Below are positions 16,777-24,991 of a DNA stretch of 40,935 nucleotides, one piece after another. This DNA comes from Salinivenus lutea (GTDB taxonomy: Bacteria; Bacteroidota; Rhodothermia; Rhodothermales; Salinibacteraceae). A program made the translations under genes and the position numbers. The notes under the pieces are model-generated. The model did not search any database and was not told the origin of the DNA. It worked only from the letters and a program-made list of their open reading frames with translations. The DNA lies in the NCBI GenBank assembly GCA_002894685.1, contig NCRC01000029.1, positions 1-40,935 of the forward strand, written 5' to 3'. How positions within the stretch are numbered: position 1 is the first letter of the stretch; each line of letters starts with the position of its first letter.

Positions 16777-18258
16777 CTACGCAACAATCGTGCAGGTGCC
16801 CGTCTCGTAGGCCTCGCGCAGCGCCTCGGTCGCGTCGGCGCGAAGGCGCTCCGGCTCGGTGTGGCTGGGGCCCCGAACCGCCACGCCCACGCTGATCCCG
16901 CCTTCGAGCGCGCCCGTCTCGTCGGCCAGGGCGTCCTGGACGGCCACGGCCCACTGCTCCGCCTCGTCGGCGTCCCCGCGCAGAAAAATGCCGTAGGTGA
17001 GTTCGCCAAACCGTTCGATTCGCTGTCCCGGGGCCTCCTGCTCCAGTCGGGCCCGGAGGCGGCGCTCCGTCGTCGCAACAACATCGTCCCCGCGACGGGC
17101 AATCGATTCGGCGCGGTTCAGGTGGACGAGCGCAAGCGCGAGATCCTCCTCCGTCGCCTGGGCCGCCTCCATCTCCTCCGCGATGATGGTGCGGCGGGGC
17201 GGCGGAAGGTCCTCCTCGTTGCCCGTCTCCGACCCGTCGGCGTCGCCCGTCGGGGCCTCCGGCGAGTCCGCACCTTGCCCCGGGGCGCCCGTGCCGGTCT
17301 GATCGGTGTTCATCGGGGCCGGCGGGTCGCCGCCCAGGAGGAGGTCGGCCATCTCGGCGTAGTGCTCCAGAAGGCGGCGCGCCCGCGACGCGGCAAGGTC
17401 GGTCGCCCCGTCCGTGTCCGCCAGCAGGAAGATCGTCGCGGGATCATCGGGGCGCTGCACCGGGGCCACCGCCATCTGCGTCAGTTCGGCGGGCGGGCGG
17501 GGGTAGTACCCGAGGGCCGAGCGCGACTCGTCGTCGAGCGACTGCACCGCCACGGCCTGACGCGACATGCGGGCCGACAGCAGGGGCCGCTGCGTCTCGA
17601 ACGTGCCGGTCGTCTGAACGTCCGCCGTCACGCTGGCACACGCCTCGATCCGGTACGACAGGGTCACGTCCTCCTGCACAAGCAGGCAGACGGTGTGGGC
17701 GCCCAGGGCCGCCCGGGCCGACGCAAGAAGCGGCGAGAGCCCCGCGTCGTCGGACGAAGACGCCGTCGTGGAGCCGCGCTCGTCCTCCGCGACCGGTTCG
17801 TCGGCCTTCGATGCCGATCGGGACTCCTCGGTCGAGTCGTCCGTCTCCGACGCCTCCTCTGGCGATGACACGGCCGGGTGATCGAGGGCCGGAGGGGCCG
17901 GGTTCGAGGACGGCGTGCGGGTTCGCGGGTCGCCCGTCGGGCCGGCGGACGTGGACGCAGCGGGAGACGGCTCCTCCGGCTCCGCCGAGGGGTCGGTGGC
18001 CGGCGGCGCGCCCTCGGCCCCTTCGGGCCGGACGTCCACAATCCCAAACTGCTCCAGGTCCTCCTCCGGATCGGGCTCCTCCCGGCGGGTCGGCTCGCGC
18101 CGCTGGTGGCTCTGGTAGCGGTTCCACATCTGCCACCCGATGAGGCCCAGCGCCCCCACGAGCGGCAGCCCCGCCCCGACGTACAGCCAGGAGCGATCGA
18201 AGACGAACGCCAGCACGGCGAGCAAAATGGCGAGGAGAACGAGAAAAACGCGAAGCAT
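16777..18258 (-). CDS. membrane protein with GAF-like and degenerate GGDEF-like domains
   Basis: This 493-residue protein has two N-terminal membrane spans (about residues 2-20 and 26-44), then about 120 residues of very acidic, Pro/Ser/Thr-rich linker. A folded region at about 170-312 resembles a GAF-type sensor. After a second linker, residues 345-493 align in order with a diguanylate cyclase domain: LALALVHLNRAESIARRGDD, then RRLRARLEQEAPGQRIERF, then GELTYGIFLRG at the active-site hairpin (residues 418-422), and GGISVGVAV. The GGDEF signature is replaced by GELTY, and the upstream metal-binding aspartate is Asn or Glu. It is therefore probably catalytically dead and may bind nucleotide or a partner. 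The fold call is mine by pattern and needs a profile search. Confidence 0.65.
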   Translation of the reverse strand: MLRVFLVLLAILLAVLAFVFDRSWLYVGAGLPLVGALGLIGWQMWNRYQSHQRREPTRREEPDPEEDLEQFGIVDVRPEGAEGAPPATDPSAEPEEPSPAASTSAGPTGDPRTRTPSSNPAPPALDHPAVSSPEEASETDDSTEESRSASKADEPVAEDERGSTTASSSDDAGLSPLLASARAALGAHTVCLLVQEDVTLSYRIEACASVTADVQTTGTFETQRPLLSARMSRQAVAVQSLDDESRSALGYYPRPPAELTQMAVAPVQRPDDPATIFLLADTDGATDLAASRARRLLEHYAEMADLLLGGDPPAPMNTDQTGTGAPGQGADSPEAPTGDADGSETGNEEDLPPPRRTIIAEEMEAAQATEEDLALALVHLNRAESIARRGDDVVATTERRLRARLEQEAPGQRIERFGELTYGIFLRGDADEAEQWAVAVQDALADETGALEGGISVGVAVRGPSHTEPERLRADATEALREAYETGTCTIVA

Positions 18259-18373
18259 GCGATTGGAGACGGGCGACGGCCGAGCGATGCGGAAATTGGC
18301 TGTAGAAGGTATTTTGCCCCGGCGGCAATGTCAATAACTGGGGCCCCGGACCGGGGTGGCACGAGGCGATCCG

Positions 18374-19609
18374 TCAGTCCGGGACGCTCGCGGAAGCGTC
18401 CCCCACGGCCGAGGCGATGGCGTCGGGCACCCCACGCTCCATCGGGAGGGTGTCGGCCTCGTCCGGCAGCTCCACCGACGGCAGCCGGAGGGGCGGCTCG
18501 TACGCGTCGGGCAGAGGGTTGGGCTCGGCCCAGAGGGTGCCGTCGTAGCTTTCCATGAGCACCCGATCGCCGGCCCGTCCCTTCACATAGCTGCGGTTGA
18601 GCGGCACCTTGCCGTGGGGCGTATCGAGGACGTAGTCGGGGATGGCGAACCCGGAGGTGCGCCCCCGCAGCTCCCGCAGGATGTGCATGCCGGTCTCGAT
18701 GGGCGTGCGGAGGTGCGCCGTGCCGCCAATCAGCTGTGCCTGATACAGATAGTAGGGGCGGACACGCATCCGGACGAGGCCCTCGTTCAGGGCCTTCATG
18801 GTTTCCACGTCGTCGTTGATGCCGCGCAGGAGCACCGTCTGGTTGCCGACCGGGACGCCCGCGGATTTGAGTCGGTCGATGGCCGCGGCGGCGTCGTCCG
18901 TAAGCTCTTTCGGGTGGTTGAAGTGGGTGTTCACCCAAATCGGATGGTGGCGCGCCAGCAGATCGCACAGCGCGTCGGTGATGCGGTACGGGAGCTTCAC
19001 CGGCATTCGCGTGCCGAACCGGATGAGCTCGACGTGGTCGATGGCCCGCAGCCGGCTCAGCAGCCACTCCAGGTTGTCCTCGTTGAACGTGAGCGGGTCG
19101 CCCCCGGTGAGGAGGACATCGCGGATTTCGTCGTGGGCGGCAATGTAGTCGAGGGCCGCCTGGTGCTCATCGGTCCGCATGAAGAAGCTGGCGTCGCCCA
19201 CCATGCGCTTGCGGAGGCAGTAGCGGCAGTAGACCGCACACTCGGCCGTGATGCAGAAGGCTACCCGATCCTCGTAGTTGTGGATCAGGTTCTTGACCGG
19301 GGAGTGGCCGGTCTCGTCGAGCGGGTCCATGCCGTTCACGATGTCGGGGCCCAGTTCGTCCATCGTGGGCACCACCTGCCGACGGATGGGGCACGACGGG
19401 TCGTCCGCATCCATCAGGTGGGCGTAGTACGGCGTCACGTTCCACCGGAAGATGTCGTCCGTCTTTTCGATCGCGGCCCGCTCGTCCGGCGTGGGATGGA
19501 TCCAGTCCGCCAGGGCCTCGGCGCTGTGGATGCGGTTCTGCATTTGCCAGCGCCAGTTGGTCCAGTCCGCAGGGGTGGCGCGCGCTGGAATGGTGGACGG
19601 GGCAGGCAT
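18374..19609 (-). CDS. KamA-like radical SAM aminomutase, altered substrate site
   Basis: The 411-residue protein is closely related to lysine 2,3-aminomutase, a radical SAM and PLP enzyme that shifts an amino group from the alpha to the beta position. The radical SAM cysteines are Cys124, Cys128 and Cys131 (CAVYCRYC). LLTGGDPL at about residue 166, TRMPV, and VGNQTVLLRGIND fit the family closely. Two places differ from lysine 2,3-aminomutases. The QCDL segment that holds the substrate's side-chain amino group reads QAQL (residues 290-293). The PLP-lysine loop, normally DAPGGGGK, is shortened to DTPHGK (Asp329 and Lys334 kept). The substrate may therefore not be lysine. The ATP-grasp ligase gene lies directly upstream, 50 bases away. 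The strand, spacing and shared theme suggest an operon. Confidence 0.85.
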   Translation of the reverse strand: MPAPSTIPARATPADWTNWRWQMQNRIHSAEALADWIHPTPDERAAIEKTDDIFRWNVTPYYAHLMDADDPSCPIRRQVVPTMDELGPDIVNGMDPLDETGHSPVKNLIHNYEDRVAFCITAECAVYCRYCLRKRMVGDASFFMRTDEHQAALDYIAAHDEIRDVLLTGGDPLTFNEDNLEWLLSRLRAIDHVELIRFGTRMPVKLPYRITDALCDLLARHHPIWVNTHFNHPKELTDDAAAAIDRLKSAGVPVGNQTVLLRGINDDVETMKALNEGLVRMRVRPYYLYQAQLIGGTAHLRTPIETGMHILRELRGRTSGFAIPDYVLDTPHGKVPLNRSYVKGRAGDRVLMESYDGTLWAEPNPLPDAYEPPLRLPSVELPDEADTLPMERGVPDAIASAVGDASASVPD

Positions 19610-19659
19610 GCGGTGCGGGGGGTGCGTGAATAGACACTTCTATTAGACGGGGACGTGGC

Positions 19660-20685
19660 CTAATCGTTGCCGGCTCCCGGCGCCGCATCGGTTCCCGTAA
19701 GCCGCACGAGCCCTCGCTGAAAAATCTCCGCCAGATAATCAATGTAGTCGCGCCCCATCAGCTCCGCGATAATGGCGAAGGTGTCGTCGGGCGCAAATGT
19801 CGGCAGCGGGTTGACCTCCAGAAACCAGGGCTGTCCGTCGGCGTCGACCCGGAAGTCGGCCCGGGCAAAGTCGCGACAATCCAGATGGTCGAAGAGGCGG
19901 AGCGTGTGGGCCTGAAGCGCCTCCTCCAGCGTCGCGTCCAGCGTGCCCCCGAGTTCGTAGTCCCATTCCTGTTCGGCGGCGGGGCTGCCCCGATGCTCTA
20001 GGGCGTGCACCCCGATGCCCGAGGCCGGCTCCACCCCGCGCTGCAGCACCGGCAGGGCCTCGGGCGGGTCGTGCCCCACCACGGCGACGGTGAACTCGCC
20101 CCCGCCCGACACGAACCGCTCGACCAGCGCGTCCTGGGCGTAGGTTGTCGTCACCCGGTCCACCGCGGCGCGCAGGGCCTCCACATTCTCCACCCGACTG
20201 TCCGGCGTAATGCCCTTCGAGGTGCCCTCGTGGCGGGGCTTCACGAAGAGCGGGAAGGGGGGCAGATCGTCGGGGTCGACCGCCGTCGCCGCGCCGTACG
20301 TCCGATGCGGCGGCGTCGGGACCCCCGCCGCCGTCACGAGGTCTTTCGTCCACGCCTTGTCGAGCGTCAGGGAGAGCGTGAGGGCGTCGGACCCGAGGCA
20401 CGGGATGCCCGCCATCTCCAGGAGAATGGGCGCGTAGGCCTCCCGGTTGCGACTGTGGGCGCCCTCCGCAATGTTGATGGCCGCGTCGAGTGTGAGCCCG
20501 CGGTGAAGCCGGTCGCGCAGGTCGGAGGCCGGGCCCACGCGGACGGGGGTGTGGCCGAGATGCTCGACCGCCGCCGCGAGAGTGTCGACGGTTTCTGCCG
20601 GCTCATACTCCGCATCGGCATCCGGCGGGTCGTCGTCGCGCCAGGGGTAGCGGTCGAACGTGTCGTAGATCAGTCCAATTCGCAT
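19660..20685 (-). CDS. ATP-grasp ligase, D-Ala-D-Ala ligase-like
   Basis: This 341-residue protein has the D-alanine-D-alanine ligase fold of ATP-grasp enzymes, which join a carboxylate to an amine through an acyl phosphate. The ATP-binding parts are clear: FPLFVKPRHEGTSKGI (about 145-159), QDALVERFVSGGGEFTVAVV, and the metal site ARADFRVDADGQPWFLEVNPLPTF (Asp277, Glu290, Asn292). The N-terminal segment reads NIAEGAHSRNREAYAPILLEMAG in place of the HGxxGEDG loop of true D-Ala-D-Ala ligases, so a different substrate is likely. I chose the ATG at 20685 because MRIGLIYDTF is the first strand; an upstream ATG would add a non-conserved tail. It precedes the KamA-like gene and is divergent from a small unknown gene. 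Confidence 0.85.
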   Translation of the reverse strand: MRIGLIYDTFDRYPWRDDDPPDADAEYEPAETVDTLAAAVEHLGHTPVRVGPASDLRDRLHRGLTLDAAINIAEGAHSRNREAYAPILLEMAGIPCLGSDALTLSLTLDKAWTKDLVTAAGVPTPPHRTYGAATAVDPDDLPPFPLFVKPRHEGTSKGITPDSRVENVEALRAAVDRVTTTYAQDALVERFVSGGGEFTVAVVGHDPPEALPVLQRGVEPASGIGVHALEHRGSPAAEQEWDYELGGTLDATLEEALQAHTLRLFDHLDCRDFARADFRVDADGQPWFLEVNPLPTFAPDDTFAIIAELMGRDYIDYLAEIFQRGLVRLTGTDAAPGAGND

Positions 20686-20780
20686 TGGCGTGGGGTCCGT
20701 GGCCTGACGGGCGCGGTCTGCCCTCAACAGACGACCCTCGGCGTCGTTCATCGTGGCCTTCTCGTCACTCCCGCCTCGCC

Positions 20781-21098
20781 ATGACTCAGAAAGCACTGAT
20801 TGTTCGGACGGGCCCCAACGGGCACGACGGCCTGGAGGCCCTCAACATTGAACTGAAGCGCGGGTGGCGAGTGGCACAGGTGGCCCCGATGGGCGGCGCG
20901 GCCGGCCCCGCCGAGACGCCATGCCACGCTGCGCTCGTCGTTCTGGAGCGGGGCACCGCGGACCGGCCCGCCCTGGCCGTGGAGGCACTGGAGCGCCTCG
21001 AGCGGGGCGGGGAGTCGGTCCTGGAAGACGTCATCGAGGAGCCCGACGAGGTGGTGGACGACAACGGCACAGAGCCGCCCGACGCGCCCCGCTCCTAG
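20781..21098 (+). CDS. hypothetical small acidic protein
   Basis: I do not recognise this 105-residue protein. It begins MTQKALIVRTGPNGHDGLEALNIELKRGWRVAQVAPMGG, which looks like a short alpha/beta fold, with HAALVVLERG as a second strand. It ends in an acidic, disordered tail (EEPDEVVDDNGTEPPD). It has no signal peptide. It is divergent from the ATP-grasp gene (95 bases apart), and a hairpin follows. Confidence 0.55.
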   Translation: MTQKALIVRTGPNGHDGLEALNIELKRGWRVAQVAPMGGAAGPAETPCHAALVVLERGTADRPALAVEALERLERGGESVLEDVIEEPDEVVDDNGTEPPDAPRS

Positions 21099-21109
21099 CA
21101 CCAAAAAAG

Positions 21110-21141
21110 AAACGGCCTGCCCAACCATGGACAGGCCGTTT
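21110..21141 (-). terminator. terminator between two convergent genes
   Basis: AAACGGCCTG and CAGGCCGTTT form a perfect ten-base-pair stem with a 12-base loop. On the minus strand it runs into CTTTTTTGG and so terminates the DUF4397 lipoprotein gene. On the plus strand the flanking bases are not T-rich, but the stem could also slow transcription from the small upstream gene. Confidence 0.8.
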
Positions 21142-21173
21142 CCCAAAACAGTCCCAAAACCCCCTCTACCGGA

Positions 21174-21962
21174 CTACTGAGCGGGCGTGTCTACCTGTAC
21201 CAGGGCCCCGAACGGAGGATCGGCCTGTGGATTATCAATCGCGACCCCCGTGATAAATTGGCCCGGCTGCACCGGAAGGCCGTCGCTGCCCCCAACCTTG
21301 AGGTTGAGCACGACCGGCGACTTCTGGCCCGCGGGCGTCACGGACAATTCGCTTCCTTCCTGGCTCACTGCCTGCGGGGCGAACTGACCCGCAAAGCCGC
21401 CCGGGAAGCTGTCGGTGAACTCAAAGCCAGAAATCAATGGCTCAACATTTTGAAGGTCTGTGCCCGGAGGCGTGAGGTAAATGTCGACTGCCCCAGCCCC
21501 CACCGAGCCGTGCACAAGCCGAATTCCGACCTCATCGTTGCCAAGATCCGTATCTAATCGGTCGCGCAGCACAACCGGCTGCGGGGCCCCGTCTTCCGCG
21601 TCAAGGTTGCCCGTCGGGACGATCGTATACTGTGCCCCCTCTTCCAAATTTGCCTCACCCGCTGTGGTAGAAAGGACAGTCTCTCCATTCGCGTCCCGGA
21701 ACTCAATCTCCGTGTCAGCGCCCACAGGGATGTTTACGTACGATGTAACAGTCGGGTCGTCAACAGCGCTACTCGACGGCATATTAATGATTTTTCCCTC
21801 CCCGTCTACAAAGACATCTACAGAGCTTGTGGCACCTGAAGTGTCCGAAAGGGCGTGAATGAATCGCACCTGAGCGGTTGGGCCTTCCCCTCCATTACTA
21901 TCACATCCAACGAGGCCAATGCTGAGAAGCAACCCTGCCAGAAGGATAAATACGTTCCGCAT
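21174..21962 (-). CDS. DUF4397 lipoprotein
   Basis: The 262-residue lipoprotein starts MRNVFILLAGLLLSIGLVGC, with the lipobox LVGC at residues 17-20. The mature part begins after a short Gly/Asp linker with AQVRFIHALSDTSGATSSVDVFVDG and repeats the theme at IRLVHGSVGAGAVDIYLTPPG. Two copies of this beta-sandwich motif are the hallmark of DUF4397, a surface-exposed domain of unknown function common in Bacteroidota and some halophiles. The gene is visibly less GC-rich than its neighbours. It is divergent from the FadL-like gene, with 266 bases between them. Confidence 0.87.
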   Translation of the reverse strand: MRNVFILLAGLLLSIGLVGCDSNGGEGPTAQVRFIHALSDTSGATSSVDVFVDGEGKIINMPSSSAVDDPTVTSYVNIPVGADTEIEFRDANGETVLSTTAGEANLEEGAQYTIVPTGNLDAEDGAPQPVVLRDRLDTDLGNDEVGIRLVHGSVGAGAVDIYLTPPGTDLQNVEPLISGFEFTDSFPGGFAGQFAPQAVSQEGSELSVTPAGQKSPVVLNLKVGGSDGLPVQPGQFITGVAIDNPQADPPFGALVQVDTPAQ

Positions 21963-22133
21963 AATTGTATGTCTGAGCGTGTTTACAGAAAGAGCGAATA
22001 TGGCAACTGTGGATCGTCGGGGATTTGCAAAACACGGCTCACTTCGGAGAGGTCCCAATCAGAAGCGCTTTCTTCCAACTTACATTTCACGTGGATAGGG
22101 AAAACCCGCTCTCTTCCAAGAATGCGGGGCTCG

Positions 22134-22162
22134 TTGCAATTTACGCAACCGATTGCTACTCT
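22134..22162 (+). promoter_or_regulatory. possible promoter of the FadL-like gene
   Basis: TTGCAA (22134-22139) and TACTCT (22157-22162) are 17 bases apart and lie 67 bases before the ATG at 22229, in an AT-rich stretch. The first box overlaps the small inverted repeat TTGC-AATTTAC-GCAA, which could be an operator. This is a match by spacing and shape only. Confidence 0.35.
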
Positions 22163-22228
22163 CTAAAGTTAGATGCACCCAAACCAATCTTCTGGGTTCC
22201 ACACTCTTTTTCTCTTCTCTCCTGCCCC

Positions 22229-23647
22229 ATGCAGCCCCGTCGGTCTACGATTCTGGCGTTTAATCTCCTTCTGTTTTCTTGTTTTCTGTTGACCGTACAG
22301 GCTCCGAATGTAGCTCGCGCGCAGGGCTTCAGCGTGTACGAACAGGGCACGTGCACCATGGCCCAGGCGGGGGCGGCCGTGGCGAATGCCTGCGACGACG
22401 GGTCGGCCATTTTCTACAGCCCGGCGGACCTCCTGGAGACGGACGGGCTCACCATCAGCGCGGGCGCCACGATGATTGCTGCGCAGGGCAGTTTCACCGA
22501 CGATTACACCCGGGCCGAAACAGACCTGCAGAACGACCCGATTCTGGTCCCGCACCTGTACGGGGCCTACCGCCTGTCGCCCGACCTGGCGCTGGGACTC
22601 GGGGTCTACGTTCCGTACGGGCTCGAAACGCAGTGGCCCACCACCTGGGATGGGGCCTTTGAAGGGTACGATAACGCCCTGCAGTCAATCTACATTCAGC
22701 CCACCGTGGCCTATCAGGTCACCGAACGCATTCGCGTGGGCGGCGGACCTATTGTGGGCATCAGCAGCGTAACGCTCAACCAGCAACTGGACGCGTCGGG
22801 CCAGGCCGTGCCCTCCGACGACGTGCCGAACGGCACCACCTTCGGCAACCTGGGGGTGCCCTTCCACACGGCGTTTGCGGACGCCCGGCTGGAGGCAACC
22901 GGCGCCACCGGATTTGGCGGGCACATTGGCGTTACGGTCGATGCCACCGACTGGCTCGACCTTGGGGCCCGCTACCTTTCGGAGGTGAAGTTTGAGTACG
23001 AAGGAGACGCCACCTTCGAAAAGGTGTCGACGGGACTCCAGTTGCCCGCCAACAATCCCATCACGGGACAGCCCACACCGCTCGATTTCGTGCTAGACCC
23101 CGCCTTCGTCAACGGTCCGCTGGTTACCCAGTCGCTGGAGACCGAACTGACGATGCCGGCGCAGGTGGTCGCCGGCGTGGCGGTGCAGGCCACGGAGGCG
23201 TTGCTTCTACAAGTCGACTACCAGTGGACCGGCTGGTCGAGCTTCGACAACATTCGGCTCGACTTTGAGAATGAGTCCCTGAATCAGACGCGACGCGAGG
23301 CCTACGACAACACCAGCGCGGTGCGCGTCGGCGGCTCCTACGAGGCGACCGACGCCCTCACCGTCCGCGCGGGCTACCTGTTCAACCAGGCCGCCGCGCC
23401 GGACCGCACCGTGACGCCCCTGCTCCCCGAGGCCGACCGCAACCACTTCACCGCCGGGCTCAGTTGGCAAATCGTTCCCTCCACCAGCCTGAACGTCGCC
23501 TACCAGTATCTCGGACAGAATGACCGGCGGGGCCGCACTCGGGGCGCCCGTCCGGGCGAAAACAACCCCACCGCCGAAGAGCTCAACAGCGGCCTCTATT
23601 CCTTCAACGCCCACCTCGTCGGGACCACCGTCACGATCAGCCTTTAA
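22229..23647 (+). CDS. FadL/OmpP1-type outer-membrane transporter
   Basis: The 472-residue protein is a beta-barrel porin of the FadL/TodX family, which lets hydrophobic molecules such as long-chain fatty acids through the outer membrane. A signal peptide (about residues 1-32, ending ARAQG) precedes the diagnostic hatch segment GFSVYEQGTCTMAQAGAAVANACDDGSAIFYSPADL. The paired cysteines in it are unusual. Barrel strands follow: PHLYGAYRLSPDLALGLGVY, VPYGLETQW, and others. The ATG at 22229 was chosen because it starts the signal peptide. The gene ends 6 bases before an SGNH lipoprotein gene, so uptake of a lipid or ester and its hydrolysis are plausibly coupled. Confidence 0.9.
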   Translation: MQPRRSTILAFNLLLFSCFLLTVQAPNVARAQGFSVYEQGTCTMAQAGAAVANACDDGSAIFYSPADLLETDGLTISAGATMIAAQGSFTDDYTRAETDLQNDPILVPHLYGAYRLSPDLALGLGVYVPYGLETQWPTTWDGAFEGYDNALQSIYIQPTVAYQVTERIRVGGGPIVGISSVTLNQQLDASGQAVPSDDVPNGTTFGNLGVPFHTAFADARLEATGATGFGGHIGVTVDATDWLDLGARYLSEVKFEYEGDATFEKVSTGLQLPANNPITGQPTPLDFVLDPAFVNGPLVTQSLETELTMPAQVVAGVAVQATEALLLQVDYQWTGWSSFDNIRLDFENESLNQTRREAYDNTSAVRVGGSYEATDALTVRAGYLFNQAAAPDRTVTPLLPEADRNHFTAGLSWQIVPSTSLNVAYQYLGQNDRRGRTRGARPGENNPTAEELNSGLYSFNAHLVGTTVTISL

Positions 23648-23653
23648 CGTCCC

Positions 23654-24977
23654 ATGATGTTTTCCTCTTCCTTCCGCCCCCCTCCCGCCCGGTGGGGACT
23701 CCTTCTCCTGCTCGGCCTGTTGCCCCTTCTGGTCGGCTGCTCCGACGAGTCGCTTCTGGAGCCCGAGTCGACGGACGCCCGGTTCGACCGGTACGTCGCG
23801 CTCGGAAACAGCATTACGGCCGGGTTCCAGTCCGACGGCATCAACCAAACGCTTCAGCAGCAGTCCTACGCCGTGCGACTGGCGGACCAAATGAGCACGC
23901 CGTTCTCCCTCCCGGCGCTCAACGACCCCGGCTGCCCCCCCTCCCCTCACGCAGATCTTTCCCCCGGAGCGGGCGGCCCCGGTCGAGTGTGCCCTGCGGG
24001 AGTCGCCCGTCCCCACTCGCATCAACAACGTGGCGGTGCCGGGCGCGTGGGTGCAGGATGCCCTCACGAACGACGCGTCCGACGGCGCCAACCCGAATGC
24101 GCTCACGAGCTTCATCCTCGGAGGGCGCACGCAGGTCGAGGCGGCCGCCGAAATCGCCCCCACGTTCGCCACCGTGTGGCTCGGGAACAACGACGTGCTG
24201 CGCGCCGCCCTCGCCGGCGATCCCTCCATCTCCACGGACCCGTCCACGTTTTCGTCGCGCTACACCGGGGTGCTCGACAGCCTGGAAGCCGCGGGGGCCG
24301 ACGCCGGCGCCCTGGCCGGTGTGGCCGACGTGACCCTCATCCCCAACCTCTCGCCGGGCGCGGCGTATTTTGCCGCCGACCAGAGCGGCCAATTGCCCTC
24401 CAGCTTCAACGTCGCCAACACCTGCGCCCCTTCCGATCAGGGCGGCGTGGGCGACCAGATGCGGGTGCCCTTTCGGTACGGCATCGGCGTCTTTCTGCAG
24501 CTGGCCAGCACAGGGCAGAGCGTGGAGCTGGACTGCACCGACAACCGGTCCCTCGGCGAGATCTTCGACGTGTCGACCCTGGAGCAGCTGGGGGCCGCCG
24601 ACATCGCCTCCAACTCCCTCCTGACCCCCGCCGAAACGCAGACGCTCGCCGACCGAACGCAGACCTACAACAGCGTTCTCCAGCAGGAGGCTGAGGACCG
24701 CGGCTGGGCGTACGTCAACGTCAACGCCGCCCTGGGCGCCCTCTATGCAGCCGGGACCGACACCCCCACGGACCCCTCCGACGACCTCGTGCCGAAATTC
24801 CCCAACCTCGACTCCGACCAACCGACGTTCGGCACGTTCTTCAGCGAAGACGGGGTGCACCCCAGCTCGGCCACGCACCAGGTCGTGACCAACCTGTTCG
24901 TGGACGCCATCAACGCCGAGTACGACACCTCGCTCGAGCCCATTGAGGCGCCGGACGTGCCGGCGCCCCCGCAGTAG
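23654..24977 (+). pseudogene. SGNH/GDSL-like lipoprotein, frameshifted
   Basis: Two overlapping reading frames together give one SGNH-hydrolase-like lipoprotein. The first frame has a lipobox LVGC, then FDRYVALGNSITAGFQSDG (block I, the nucleophile Ser) and continues to ALNDPGCPP. The second starts in phase at PLTQIFPPERAAPVECALRE and carries NNVAVPGAWVQDALTND, then VWLGNNDVL (block III) and EDGVHPSSATH (block V, Asp/His). The switch falls at a run of seven C at 23935-23941; removing one C restores the whole protein. Either the gene is broken in this strain or the base is a sequencing error. The 6-base spacing from the FadL-like gene implies one transcript. Members act on esters at the cell surface. 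Confidence 0.8.
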
Positions 24978-24991
24978 CCCCGCCAGTTCGC

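Noticed and set aside
18344-18356. CCCCGG-A-CCGGGG near the end of the KamA-like gene as a terminator
   Set aside because: The loop is too short for the full stem, and no T-run follows on the minus strand.
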